Assembly: GCA_013215655.1 (NCBI GenBank) | Contig: JABSOX010000015.1 | Location: 60,061-124,060, forward strand | Source of the DNA: Colwellia sp. | Lineage (GTDB): Bacteria; Pseudomonadota; Gammaproteobacteria; Enterobacterales; Alteromonadaceae | Length of the DNA: 64,000 nt | Direction of reading: 5' to 3' | In this document: positions 47,829-57,960 of the stretch, piece by piece | Layout: each line of letters begins with the position of its first letter | How positions within the stretch are numbered: the first letter of the stretch is position 1 | Notes under the pieces: generated by a model | Told to the model about the DNA's origin: nothing | Databases searched by the model: none | Seen by the model: only the letters and a program-made list of their open reading frames with translations | Position numbers and translations under genes: made by a program

Positions 47829-48003
47829 TATACTCATGTTACCTCGAAATGTTCGTTTCAGCGAGAATTAAAAGGCTTAGAGGCAAGGCATTGATTAAAG
47901 AAAATGGTGTTCCCTTGTCGAAATCAATAACGCCGCATATAAGCCTTTTAAACTGGCCCTACGGGGACGTCTGAAACAGAAAATTTGAAGTGTCATGAGT
48001 ATA
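47829..48003. mobile_element. MITE-like foldback element (175 bp)
   Basis: The ends are perfect inverted repeats TATACTCATG / CATGAGTATA. Further in, more inverted pairs line up in the same register: GTTTCAG/CTGAAAC, TTAAAAGGCTTA/TAAGCCTTTTAA and ATTGATT/AATCAAT. The whole unit can fold into one long imperfect hairpin, with a small CCCTACGGGG bulge on one arm. It carries no ORF and lies in the ygiF/ygiM divergent gap. The remaining 48004-48220 holds the ygiM promoter region and nothing else that I can see. Confidence 0.65.
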
Positions 48004-48220
48004 TACAAACAACACTCTCATCTTTAGTTAAGTAAAGTGAATTTTCGCTGTCAATGAATGAGTTCCTACAATACAAAACCTTGTCATTTGAGGCAATGTT
48101 TTTAAAAAAGCTGAAAATCAACTAATTTCTCGACAAATAAATTACCTTTTGTCTTGCTATCAACGAGCCAAACCCCTAATATTTTGAACAATTCTAGAAA
48201 AATTGAACTTTGGTCATTTC

Positions 48221-48823
48221 ATGAAATTCGTAAAATCTTTATTTGCCTGTCTCGTAATATTTAACGCTTATAGTATTCAAGCCGAAGAAGCTGCTCCGCA
48301 AGAGTTCGCACAAGGATTTATTTCCGATGAACTTTTTATTTATATGCATTCAGGAGCCGGTAATAACTATCGAATTTTAGGTAGCATTAACTCTGGTACT
48401 GAAATTAAACTCACTAACGAGGAAGAGAATGAATATACCCAAATAATCGATACTAGAGGTCGAACTGTTTGGGTAGAAAGCAAATATGTCTCAGCAAAAC
48501 CAGGGTTAAGGTATATCATTGCCGAGCTTAACGAAAAACTAGCTAATATAGAAAGTGTTGGTGCAGACCTAGATGGCCAGTTAAACGAAGCTAATAACAA
48601 CACCGAACAATTAATTTCAGACAAAAAGAAATTAAATAGCGAAATATCCTCATTAAATACAGAGTTGACAGAAGTAAAATCACAACTTAAAGACCAAGAT
48701 ATGAATATCAAAAGAGAATGGTTCTTTAATGGTGCTATCGTACTAATTATTGGTTTAGTCTTAGGTTTATTAATTCCACAGTTAACTGCTCGTAAAAAGA
48801 GTTCAATGGATAGTTGGAAGTAA
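48221..48823 (+). CDS. ygiM: SH3-domain membrane protein YgiM
   Basis: A 200-residue protein: signal peptide (MKFVKSLFACLVIFNAYSIQAEE), bacterial SH3 domain (about 30-95, with LFIYMHSGAGNNYRILGSINSGTEIKL and GRTVWVESKYVS), a coiled coil (about 100-165) and a C-terminal transmembrane helix (about 172-190) with a basic tail. This matches the YgiM / TIGR04211 family, whose role is unclear. ATG 48221 is chosen over a TTG 18 bp earlier. In E. coli ygiM is followed by cca; here 12.8 kb of other genes intervene. Confidence 0.88.
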   Translation: MKFVKSLFACLVIFNAYSIQAEEAAPQEFAQGFISDELFIYMHSGAGNNYRILGSINSGTEIKLTNEEENEYTQIIDTRGRTVWVESKYVSAKPGLRYIIAELNEKLANIESVGADLDGQLNEANNNTEQLISDKKKLNSEISSLNTELTEVKSQLKDQDMNIKREWFFNGAIVLIIGLVLGLLIPQLTARKKSSMDSWK

Positions 48824-48874
48824 TCGCCATAGCAATTTTGTTATGGCTCCTGCTCTTCATATAGCTAAATAAAC

Positions 48875-49945
48875 ATGCAATTAATTTTTGATGTATTACA
48901 TCTCTATTATCTTCCGCAATACCTGCCCGTTTATAATGAATTACTAAAAGAACATGGTAATGAAGCTATTTTTGTTTTTTACCATGGTCGTCATGACGAG
49001 GTAATAAATAAATTAATACAGCAACAAAACCTGAACTATAAGTGGGTTGACAATGAGCAACAAGCTCGTGATTTTTATACTAAAACAGCTGCCGATTGGA
49101 TTTTTTTCGCCAATGCCTTCTCGTACTTAAAAGAAATACATCAAGTCAGTAAATCAGTACAATTAGGACATGGTATCGGGCCTAAAGCGAGTTATTACTT
49201 AAAATCTAATGCTCCGACCACCGTTAGATTTGTTGAAGGTCAATACCGCACACAACGCTTACAACAAATGTATCCTAACGATACTTTTGTTGATGTCGGT
49301 TTTTGTAAACTTGACCCCATTATAAATGGTACTTGCCAAGGCTTACAGCTTGAAAAAATAGGCTTGAATAGCAAGAAAAAAACATTACTTTACGCACCAA
49401 CCTTTTATCCTAGTAGTATTGAGTGTTTTGCTAAAGATTGGCCTGCGGAATATAGTGACTACAACATATTAATCAAACCTCATTATTTTTCTCTAAGTAA
49501 AGATAAATATGAAAAACAACGTAAACTATTAACGCACTGGGCAACTTTTGATAATGTTTATTTAGCTAAGATAGAAGATCACTCTCTTGTGCCTTTTATG
49601 ACATCCGCAGATTTATTAATTAGCGATGCTTCATCGGCACTATTTGAATTTGCGGCACTCAATAAACCTGTGGTTTGGTGTGATTTTTTAAAATTACGTT
49701 GGGGTTATCGCGGAGTTTTTTCATACCGTTTTAAACAGCGTATGGATCAAGATTTTGGCGAATATGCAGAAATAGCCGTTCATGCTAAGCGGTATACAGA
49801 ATTAAAAACTGTGATTATTGAACAATTAGATAATCCTCAACTCTTACAAACGACCCGATTAGCATACGCTAACAAGTTGGCGGGTATACTAGATGGCAAT
49901 GCAAGTAAGCGTATTATTGATTATTTACAAAAGAATAACGTTTAA
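48875..49945 (+). CDS. CDP-glycerol glycerophosphotransferase family protein
   Basis: A 356-residue cytoplasmic protein with a GT-B-like fold of the TagB/TagF type. Visible motifs are VQLGHGIGPKASYYL, LLYAPTFYPSS, ILIKPHYFSL and the C-terminal LLISDASSALFEFAALNKPVVW, the nucleotide-binding region (SDxSSxxxExxxxxKPV). These enzymes build glycerol-phosphate polymers or add glycerol phosphate to surface glycans. The cytidylyltransferase gene follows 89 bp downstream, so the donor CDP-glycerol is probably made locally. Confidence 0.87.
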   Translation: MQLIFDVLHLYYLPQYLPVYNELLKEHGNEAIFVFYHGRHDEVINKLIQQQNLNYKWVDNEQQARDFYTKTAADWIFFANAFSYLKEIHQVSKSVQLGHGIGPKASYYLKSNAPTTVRFVEGQYRTQRLQQMYPNDTFVDVGFCKLDPIINGTCQGLQLEKIGLNSKKKTLLYAPTFYPSSIECFAKDWPAEYSDYNILIKPHYFSLSKDKYEKQRKLLTHWATFDNVYLAKIEDHSLVPFMTSADLLISDASSALFEFAALNKPVVWCDFLKLRWGYRGVFSYRFKQRMDQDFGEYAEIAVHAKRYTELKTVIIEQLDNPQLLQTTRLAYANKLAGILDGNASKRIIDYLQKNNV

Positions 49946-50034
49946 ACAACAATCTCTATCTCCTGTACCTTTCTATAGCTCTTTGTATTGTGTAAAATAA
50001 GCCGAAATTTTCTTTTGCTTTAAATAGGTTTGTT

Positions 50035-50457
50035 ATGAAAAAAATTGGCTACACCACTGGTGTATTTGATTTATTCCACATTGGTCACTTAAACGTACTG
50101 AAAAGAGCAAAACTCGAATGTGATTATTTAATTGTTGGTGTCACCAGCGATGAGTTATCAATGAAAGTAAAAAATAAAAAACCCGTGATCCCCTTTAGTG
50201 AACGCATGGAAATTGTTGAGTCTATAAAATTTGTTGATGAAGTTTTACCGCAAATGGATTACGACAAAATTGCCGCATGGAATAATCTAAAATTTGACAA
50301 AATGTTTGTTGGCGATGATTGGAAAGGAAGTAAAAAATGGCTTGAGATTGAAAAAGATTTCAGTAAATTAGGTGTTGAGATTATGTATTTCCCTTACACC
50401 ACACATACATCTAGTACTTTATTAAAAGAAGCATTAAACAAATTAACTCAGCCTTAA
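50035..50457 (+). CDS. Glycerol-3-phosphate cytidylyltransferase-like protein
   Basis: A 140-residue nucleotidyltransferase close to TagD/GCT in length and motifs: GVFDLFHIGHLNVLKRAK with the HxGH signature, VGVTSDELS, and GDDWKGSKKWLEIE. The last segment contains SSTLLKEAL in place of the usual STTxI(R/K). It should make CDP-glycerol for the transferase encoded just upstream. Another alcohol phosphate such as ribitol or ethanolamine cannot be excluded. Confidence 0.87.
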   Translation: MKKIGYTTGVFDLFHIGHLNVLKRAKLECDYLIVGVTSDELSMKVKNKKPVIPFSERMEIVESIKFVDEVLPQMDYDKIAAWNNLKFDKMFVGDDWKGSKKWLEIEKDFSKLGVEIMYFPYTTHTSSTLLKEALNKLTQP

Positions 50458-50481
50458 AGCTTACTTACAATAAAAATTATA

Positions 50482-50517
50482 CCGTAACCTTTTGTCATTA
50501 GTGACAAAAGGTTACGG
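50482..50517 (+). promoter_or_regulatory. Perfect 16-bp hairpin ending 5 bp before the wzi start codon
   Basis: CCGTAACCTTTTGTCA and its exact complement enclose a TTAG loop. No T-run follows. The purine-rich GGTTACGGG in the right arm is the only ribosome-binding-like sequence before ATG 50523, so the stem would bury it. It may be an RNA-level switch or just a 3'-end stem for the upstream transcript. Confidence 0.6.
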
Positions 50518-50522
50518 GTTCT

Positions 50523-52082
50523 ATGAACATAATATTGGCAAATTTATCAATGAAAAATCACCTCTCTAAGCTGTTTATAGCATCCTGTTTATTGTTATCA
50601 AGTATAAATGTGCATGCAGAACCTTGGGTAGATACCTCAAATATATTTCTTCGAGCTAGCATTCAACAGCTTGCTGATATCGGTGTAATTAAAACACCCG
50701 TGACGACCTTCCCGTTAATGTGGCACGACATTGCTGAAGATTTGAAGAATGCTAATGCACATCAGCTCAACAACAAAAATAAAAATGCTTATACCTACGT
50801 TTTACATCAACTTAAACTCGCAAAACGAAACCAGCAAAAAGTCGAAGTAAATGTCGCTTCTGAAAAAAATCGTTTCACTAGTTTTGGTGACAGTTTTCGA
50901 GATAATAATAACCTTGCTCTACATAGCACCTTTATGACGAATTATTTCGCGGTTAATTTATCACCTAGCTATAATTCATCCCCTGCAGATGGCGATAAAA
51001 CACACTACAATGGTAGTTATGTTGCAGCTTTTGCAGGTAATTGGATTATTACACTTGGCATGCAGGATAGATGGTGGGGCCCTGGTTGGGACAGTAATTT
51101 AGCAATGACGAATAACGCCAGACCTATGCCTGCCGTTGCTCTGAGTCGTAAATCATCTCAACCATTTTCTATTCCTTTTACCGATATAGAAATTCCTTGG
51201 ACAGTCACATCGTACATGGGCATGATGAATGATGAGCGTATTATTAAAGATACCTTGCTATGGGGATTTCGCCTCAACTTCAAACCTATTGATAGTCTAG
51301 AAATAGGTATCACACGATTGGCTCAATGGGCAGGTGATGGCCGTATTAAAGATATGAAAACATTTTTTAATGTCTTAAAAGGCTTCGATAATTGTGGCGG
51401 AAATGGACCAACCGTTGAAGAATGTTTAAACGGTGCAGAACCCGGCAACCAATTGGCTGGTTGGGATTTTCGTTGGTCAGGTTCATTATTTGAGCAGCCA
51501 CTTGGTGTCTATTTTTCATTATTGGCCGAAGATGGTGACCGTAAGGGGGGCTTAAATTTCTTTGGTGAAGAAAGGTATCAAGTCGGTTTTGATACGCGTT
51601 TTAATTTATTCAATCATGATTGGTTATTATATGCTGAAGGCACAGATACTTATGCTTTATGTAAAGACGGCAATAATGGTGATGGCACTAGCACCATTGG
51701 CGATTGTTATTATGAGCATAATATCTATAAAACCGGTATGCATTACAAAGGACGTACTATTGGGAGCTTGTATGATAATGACGCCACTACCTTAGTTTTA
51801 GGTTTAGTCTCTCAAGAAAATAGTAATACCAACTTTGAATTTAAATTACGTTGGTTACAACTTAATAAAGACAATCATGATAAAGCTCCCGACAACCCTT
51901 TAATTGGTAATACATTAACGCCAATTGCTGAAAATATGCTGATGTTATCGGGTAAAGCACAATACAGTTATAAAAATTGGCGTTATACCTTGGGCACAAG
52001 ATTAAGTGAGTCTACATATGACAATGACATCGATAAGAAAAACGAGATCAATGTATTCTTAAATGTTGAATATAATTTGTAG
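50523..52082 (+). CDS. Wzi-family outer-membrane capsule assembly protein
   Basis: A 519-residue protein: signal peptide ending near SSINVHA|EPW, an N-terminal helical segment (ASIQQLADIGVIKTPVTTFPLMW), then an 18-strand-type barrel. The family motif WIITLGMQDRWWGPGWDSNLAMTNNARP is clear and the C-terminus is VEYNL, with a terminal aromatic/hydrophobic residue. Wzi anchors capsule polysaccharide to the cell surface. The start is 50523, or 50550 (MKNHLSK), which gives a shorter n-region. It follows the CDP-glycerol genes, suggesting a glycerol-phosphate-containing capsule. Confidence 0.87.
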   Translation: MNIILANLSMKNHLSKLFIASCLLLSSINVHAEPWVDTSNIFLRASIQQLADIGVIKTPVTTFPLMWHDIAEDLKNANAHQLNNKNKNAYTYVLHQLKLAKRNQQKVEVNVASEKNRFTSFGDSFRDNNNLALHSTFMTNYFAVNLSPSYNSSPADGDKTHYNGSYVAAFAGNWIITLGMQDRWWGPGWDSNLAMTNNARPMPAVALSRKSSQPFSIPFTDIEIPWTVTSYMGMMNDERIIKDTLLWGFRLNFKPIDSLEIGITRLAQWAGDGRIKDMKTFFNVLKGFDNCGGNGPTVEECLNGAEPGNQLAGWDFRWSGSLFEQPLGVYFSLLAEDGDRKGGLNFFGEERYQVGFDTRFNLFNHDWLLYAEGTDTYALCKDGNNGDGTSTIGDCYYEHNIYKTGMHYKGRTIGSLYDNDATTLVLGLVSQENSNTNFEFKLRWLQLNKDNHDKAPDNPLIGNTLTPIAENMLMLSGKAQYSYKNWRYTLGTRLSESTYDNDIDKKNEINVFLNVEYNL

Positions 52083-52098
52083 GGTAACTAAAAAACAG

Positions 52099-52128
52099 TG
52101 ACGATAGAGCTTGCTATCGTCATTATTT
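52099..52128 (+). terminator. Terminator after wzi
   Basis: Stem TGACGATAG / CTATCGTCA, 6-nt loop, followed by TTATTT, 17 bp past the stop. Confidence 0.82.
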
Positions 52129-52147
52129 CATTAACAAAAGAGATGAA

Positions 52148-53257
52148 TTACCAAAACTTCCAATAATTTAACTCTTTCCTCATTTTGAACATTCGAATAA
52201 AGTTTAAAGGTTTACTTTTAACAGATAAATTCTTACCCGCTAATATTTCATCTACAGCATCAAGCACTCGTTGTGATGATTGCCCATCTCGAAAAGGGTG
52301 AGTTTGTTCAATAAATTTTTCTACTTCAGACATCAATGACTTAGGACGTGATAACGCTTGTTCAATAGACTGCTCCAACCGCTCGACATCATCTATATCA
52401 AACATATGACTCTTGGGGCTTGAGTTTTTAAAAGTAACTACGGGCTTATTTAATAATAAAAACATACTAAGCACAGATGAGGTATCACAAACCATCACAT
52501 CGGCTTGTTGTAATAAAGGAATAACATTATCAGTTTCAATAAATGACAAATGCTCACTTTGCAATGACTTATATTGTTCAACGGTTTCTTTTGCCATTTT
52601 TGGATGAAACTGCACGAGCCAATGCCATCGTCCAGTAGCACTGAGTTGTTTAATTTTTTCGAATAATACTGGTGCACAACTTAATTGTTTTGAAAAGGTT
52701 GAGCACATCAAAATTGTTTTTTTCCGTGTTGTTTTTTCTGCTTGAGTACTTTTTTGAATGTTTTCTTGAATATTGTTTTGAGTGCTCTCTTGAATGTTCT
52801 CTTGAATGTTCTCTTGAATATATAGAGGGTCTATTGCTGACCATCCCGTTTCTTTCACTGAGAAGTATTGGTATTTTTCAGCTAATGATAGAAAAGTGCT
52901 TGTGGTATTAGGACCTTGTGTACAATATAAATCGAAACAGCCACGAATATTAAAATGACCACGTGTATTTGAGCGTTTTTCGACATTAAAACCATGAAAT
53001 ACTGCAACTTTTAAACCGGGAATAAAGCTAGGAACGACATTACCAGGCACAAAAACCGCACAAGGATTATACTGTTTGACTTCATTAATGGTATGTAAAC
53101 GTTTTTCATCTGCGGTTAAATAATCAGCATCAACTTCACTTCCTTTTAAAAACCAAACGACTTTGTCACCTCTTGCCAAAATTATTTTTTGAATAGGACG
53201 TAAAATAGCAAAACTATAATTTTGCGCGATATAAAATAAATAGTGTTTTACTGACAT
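52148..53257 (-). CDS. CDP-glycerol glycerophosphotransferase-like protein with internal repeat
   Basis: A 369-residue GT-B-like protein convergent with wzi. Motifs are VAVFHGFNVEKRSNTRGHF (about 82-100), ILMCSTFSKQL, WLVQFHPKM and VMVCDTSSVLSMFLLLNKPVV, the same C-terminal nucleotide site as in the 48.9-kb gene. Between the two halves (about 145-170) lies a tandem (I/T)QEN-type repeat that the first enzyme lacks. It probably transfers glycerol phosphate or a related alditol phosphate to a surface polymer. It is distinct in sequence from its neighbour. Confidence 0.82.
   Translation of the reverse strand: MSVKHYLFYIAQNYSFAILRPIQKIILARGDKVVWFLKGSEVDADYLTADEKRLHTINEVKQYNPCAVFVPGNVVPSFIPGLKVAVFHGFNVEKRSNTRGHFNIRGCFDLYCTQGPNTTSTFLSLAEKYQYFSVKETGWSAIDPLYIQENIQENIQESTQNNIQENIQKSTQAEKTTRKKTILMCSTFSKQLSCAPVLFEKIKQLSATGRWHWLVQFHPKMAKETVEQYKSLQSEHLSFIETDNVIPLLQQADVMVCDTSSVLSMFLLLNKPVVTFKNSSPKSHMFDIDDVERLEQSIEQALSRPKSLMSEVEKFIEQTHPFRDGQSSQRVLDAVDEILAGKNLSVKSKPLNFIRMFKMRKELNYWKFW
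52750..52822. repeat. In-frame 12-bp minisatellite
   Basis: Six or so imperfect units of TTGAATGTTCTC (coding-strand GAGAACATTCAA) encode repeats of IQEN / IQES / TQNN. The unit is a multiple of three, so copy-number change keeps the reading frame. Confidence 0.85.
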
Positions 53258-53500
53258 AATTGATTATAGCTAATTAAAATTTATAAATGGGCTATGACTA
53301 TTTTCATCTACAACAATAAAGTGTTCAATAACTAATTATGTTAGCAGCCGACTTTTTATGTTATTACTTTAAAATCTTACACATTATTAACATTCATAAC
53401 TAAATAGACTAACGAAAGATCTAAACGGCCTAAAGTTTTTATTGACAAGATTCGAGTAAATACGTTATTAATAGATCATTATCGAAAGAAATAAACAAAT

Positions 53501-53560
53501 ATGACATATTTTATTAGCACATTAAGCATTCTCCTCCTCGTATTAACCATACGCGGATAG
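53501..53560 (+). CDS. leuL: leu operon leader peptide
   Basis: A 19-codon ORF MTYFISTLSILLLVLTIRG ahead of leuA. It has three consecutive Leu CTC codons, flanked by ATT, GTA and TTA: five Leu codons in all. It is followed by a Rho-independent terminator whose left arm can instead pair with the last codons of this ORF. The ribosome-binding site is weak (GAAAGAA). The 53258-53500 stretch upstream is AT-rich promoter DNA with no other gene. Confidence 0.85.
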   Translation: MTYFISTLSILLLVLTIRG

Positions 53561-53602
53561 TTTTCATTGCTTCTAATTAAATAATCAGAAAGAAGAATAA
53601 CT

Positions 53603-53632
53603 AAAACCCGCGTAATAAACGCGGGTTTTTTT
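53603..53632 (+). terminator. leu operon attenuator
   Basis: Stem AAAACCCGCGT / ACGCGGGTTTT with a 5-nt loop and a 7-base T-run. The bases CCGCGTA (53608-53614) also pair exactly with TACGCGG (53550-53556) at the end of the leader ORF, giving a mutually exclusive antiterminator. Confidence 0.9.
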
Positions 53633-53694
53633 ATGTCCGTAGTTTATTTAAAAAATTGAATAACTAAGTACAAATAATTATTAAGGAATAGCAC

Positions 53695-55284
53695 ATGGAC
53701 AATCACATGAGTAACCGCGTAATCATCTTCGATACCACTTTACGTGATGGTGAGCAGGCACTAAATGCCAGCCTGTCGGTGCATGAAAAATTACAAATTG
53801 CTTTAGCACTTGAACGCTTGGGCGTTGATATTATGGAAGTTGGTTTTCCAGTATCTTCACCAGGTGATTTTAAATCAGTACAGCAAATTGCTCGCACTAT
53901 TAAAAACTCACGTGTCTGTGGATTAGCTCGCGCGGTTGAAGGTGATATTCAAGCATGTGCTGACGCTTTAAAAGTAGCGGATCAGTTTCGTATTCATACC
54001 TTTATTTCAACTTCTGACGTGCACGTTCAGCAAAAATTGAAGAAAAGTTTCGCTGACGTTGAAGCGATGGCAATTCACGCCGTAAAATTTGCACGTAAAT
54101 TTACTGATGATGTTGAGTTTTCTTGTGAAGACGCAGGTCGTACCCCTATCGATAATTTATGCCGTATGGTAGAAAGTGCCATTAAAGCAGGCGCCTCCAC
54201 CATCAACATTCCTGACACCGTTGGTTATACCTTGCCCAATGAATTTGGCGGTATTATTACGCAATTATTTAATCGTGTACCCAATATCGACCAAGCAGTT
54301 ATTTCTGTGCATTGTCATAACGATTTAGGTTTAGCGGTTGCTAATTCCATGTCTGCCGTGCAAGCAGGGGCAAGACAAATTGAATGTACTATCAACGGCA
54401 TTGGTGAGCGCGCGGGTAATTGTTCATTAGAGGAAGTGGCGATGATCATGAAAACTCGTCAAGACTTTTTAAATGTTCATACCCATATCAAGCATCAAGA
54501 AATTGCCCGCACGTCAAAGTTAGTCAGTCAATTATGTAATATGCCGGTGCAATTAAACAAAGCGATTGTTGGCGGTAATGCCTTTAGCCATTCTTCCGGT
54601 ATTCATCAAGATGGCATGTTAAAAGCTAGTAATACCTATGAAATTATGACGCCTGAAAGTGTTGGCATCAGTAAAACTAAATTAAATTTAACCTCACGAA
54701 GTGGTCGCCATGTCATCAAACACCGCATGGCAAGCTTAGGTTATGCTGAAACTGAGTACGACTTAGAAGATTTATACAGCGACTTTTTAGCACTTGCCGA
54801 TAAAAAGGGCCAAGTCTTTGATGATGACTTAGAAGCGTTACACTTTAATATTCAGCAACAAGGTGAAGAACAAGAGTTTTATCACTTAGCCACTTTAAAC
54901 GTGCAATGTGGTCTTGGAGAGTTTGCTACCTCTAGCATTAAATTAATAGCTGGAGAAGAAAGTCACATCCTTTCAGAAACAGGAAATGGCCCAGTCGATT
55001 CTTTATACCGCGCCATTAAAAAAGCGGTTGATATTGACTTTGAAGTCGCCGATTACAAAATATCCAATAAAGGCGAAGGTGAAGACGGTTTAGGCAAAGC
55101 TGATTTAGTGGTTGCTTGGCAAGGTAGGAAATTTCATGGCTACGGTTTAGCGACTGATGTTATTGAAGCATCAGCACAAGCATTAATCCATGCATTAAAC
55201 AACATTCATCGCGCTATCACCATTAACGAAATGAAGAGTGAAATTAAAAGCGAATTAAAGAACGAAGTACAAGCTTCACTATAA
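53695..55284 (+). CDS. leuA: 2-isopropylmalate synthase
   Basis: Commits 2-oxoisovalerate to leucine. Its 529 residues are in line with proteobacterial LeuA. The DRE-TIM barrel begins [19 protein letters not shown]. Catalytic-site features include [17 protein letters not shown] (metal HxH) and [14 protein letters not shown]. The C-terminal regulatory domain, site of leucine feedback inhibition, starts at about 390. A Lys/Glu/Ser tail ([13 protein letters not shown]) ends the protein. The start 53695 follows AAGGA. It is controlled by the attenuator upstream. Confidence 0.97.
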   Translation: MDNHMSNRVIIFDTTLRDGEQALNASLSVHEKLQIALALERLGVDIMEVGFPVSSPGDFKSVQQIARTIKNSRVCGLARAVEGDIQACADALKVADQFRIHTFISTSDVHVQQKLKKSFADVEAMAIHAVKFARKFTDDVEFSCEDAGRTPIDNLCRMVESAIKAGASTINIPDTVGYTLPNEFGGIITQLFNRVPNIDQAVISVHCHNDLGLAVANSMSAVQAGARQIECTINGIGERAGNCSLEEVAMIMKTRQDFLNVHTHIKHQEIARTSKLVSQLCNMPVQLNKAIVGGNAFSHSSGIHQDGMLKASNTYEIMTPESVGISKTKLNLTSRSGRHVIKHRMASLGYAETEYDLEDLYSDFLALADKKGQVFDDDLEALHFNIQQQGEEQEFYHLATLNVQCGLGEFATSSIKLIAGEESHILSETGNGPVDSLYRAIKKAVDIDFEVADYKISNKGEGEDGLGKADLVVAWQGRKFHGYGLATDVIEASAQALIHALNNIHRAITINEMKSEIKSELKNEVQASL

Positions 55285-55330
55285 AGCCAGTTTTGAACGT
55301 AGAAATAAAAAAATTTAAAAACTTATTTAA

Positions 55331-56461
<1,131 letters not shown>

Positions 56462-56464
56462 TTA

Positions 56465-57892
56465 ATGAGCAACTCGACTCAAGCAAAAACAATGTATGAA
56501 AAATTATGGCAGCAACATATTGTTGAAGAAAAATCAGGAGAAACACCGCTACTTTATGTTGATCGTCATTTAATCCATGAAGTGACTTCTCCACAAGCGT
56601 TCGCCAATTTAAAATTCCATAACCGCCCTATTCGTCATCCTGAACGTACTATTGCGACGATGGATCACAACATATCTACGCGCTCAATTAAAATTGATGC
56701 CGCCGGTGAAGGTGCCGCCAACCAATTAAGAACCTTAGAAAAAAACTGTAAAGAGTTTGGTATCGAATTGTTTGGTATGGGTCATAAAAACCAAGGCATT
56801 GTTCACGTAATAGGACCAGAATTAGGGTTAACGTTACCTGGTACCATTATTGTATGTGGCGATTCACATACCGCAACTCATGGTGCATTTGGTGCATTAG
56901 CTTTTGGTATTGGCACCTCAGAAGTAGAGCATGTTTTTGCTACGCAGACTTTGCGTCAAACCAAAGCAAAAACTATGAAAATTGAAGTAAATGGTCAAGT
57001 AGGTACAGGCATTAGTGCTAAAGATATTATTTTAGCGATTATCGGTAAAACAGGTAGTGCTGGTGCGACCGGTTATGTGGTTGAATACTGCGGTAGTGCT
57101 ATTGAAGCATTAAGCATGGAGGAGCGCATGACCGTTTGTAATATGAGTATTGAATTTGGCGCAAAAGCAGGTTTAATCGCCCCCGACCAAACGACCTTTG
57201 ATTATTTAGAAGGTAAAGAATACTCCCCTAAAGGTGATATATGGCAACAAGCCGTTGCAGATTGGAAGTTATTAAAGACCGACCAAGGCGCTGAATTTGA
57301 TACGATATTAACCTTAAAAGCTGAAGAAATTAAAACACAAATAACCTGGGGAACAACCCCCGGACAAGTGACCTCAGTTGATAGTACGGTGCCATCACCT
57401 GATGACTTTAGCGAACAAGTTGAAAAAGATTCCTGCGCCGCCGCATTAACTTATATGGGCTTAACCGCTGGCACTAAAATTACCGATATCAGCATTAATA
57501 AAGTGTTTATTGGTTCTTGTACTAATTCTCGTATTGAAGATTTACGTGCTGCTGCAGGCATCGTTGAAAAATATCAAGCCCAAGGAAAGTCAGTATCAGC
57601 CAAGGTTGATGCGATTGTGGTACCCGGTTCATACCGCGTAAAAGCACAAGCCGAAGCGGAAGGTTTAGACAAAATATTCAGCGATGCTGGTTTTGAATGG
57701 CGCTTACCGGGTTGTTCAATGTGCTTAGGCATGAACGACGATGTACTTGAAGCAGGCGATCGTTGCGCTTCAACCAGTAACCGAAATTTTGAAGGTCGAC
57801 AAGGTCGTGGTAGTCGTACTCATTTAGTAAGCCCAGAACTTGCTGCAGCATCAGCCATAGCTGGTCATTTTGTTGATTTAAATAATTTATAA
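56465..57892 (+). CDS. leuC: 3-isopropylmalate dehydratase large subunit
   Basis: The iron-sulfur subunit of isopropylmalate isomerase. It has 475 residues. The [4Fe-4S] ligands are the Cys in [12 protein letters not shown] and the two in [40 protein letters not shown] is the aconitase-family signature. Coupled to leuB by a 3-bp gap and works with LeuD. Confidence 0.97.
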   Translation: MSNSTQAKTMYEKLWQQHIVEEKSGETPLLYVDRHLIHEVTSPQAFANLKFHNRPIRHPERTIATMDHNISTRSIKIDAAGEGAANQLRTLEKNCKEFGIELFGMGHKNQGIVHVIGPELGLTLPGTIIVCGDSHTATHGAFGALAFGIGTSEVEHVFATQTLRQTKAKTMKIEVNGQVGTGISAKDIILAIIGKTGSAGATGYVVEYCGSAIEALSMEERMTVCNMSIEFGAKAGLIAPDQTTFDYLEGKEYSPKGDIWQQAVADWKLLKTDQGAEFDTILTLKAEEIKTQITWGTTPGQVTSVDSTVPSPDDFSEQVEKDSCAAALTYMGLTAGTKITDISINKVFIGSCTNSRIEDLRAAAGIVEKYQAQGKSVSAKVDAIVVPGSYRVKAQAEAEGLDKIFSDAGFEWRLPGCSMCLGMNDDVLEAGDRCASTSNRNFEGRQGRGSRTHLVSPELAAASAIAGHFVDLNNL

Positions 57893-57898
57893 AGACAA

Positions 57899-57932
57899 TG
57901 TAGGTCGGCACGAGTGCAACGAGGCCCGACAA
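57899..57932. repeat. REP-like hairpin in the leuC-leuD gap
   Basis: TGTAGGTCGG...CCCGACAA: outer GTCGG/CCGAC arms enclose GCACGAGTGC. It is GC-rich against an AT-rich background and resembles the TAGGTCGG...CCGACA intergenic repeats of other Gammaproteobacteria. Confidence 0.6.
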
Positions 57933-57960
57933 GTAATAACAGAATTTAATAAAGAGAATT

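Noticed and set aside
52672..52911. Plus-strand ORF encoding Leu/Cys/Glu/Phe repeats
   Set aside because: Antisense translation of the 12-bp repeat and its flanks within the minus-strand transferase gene.
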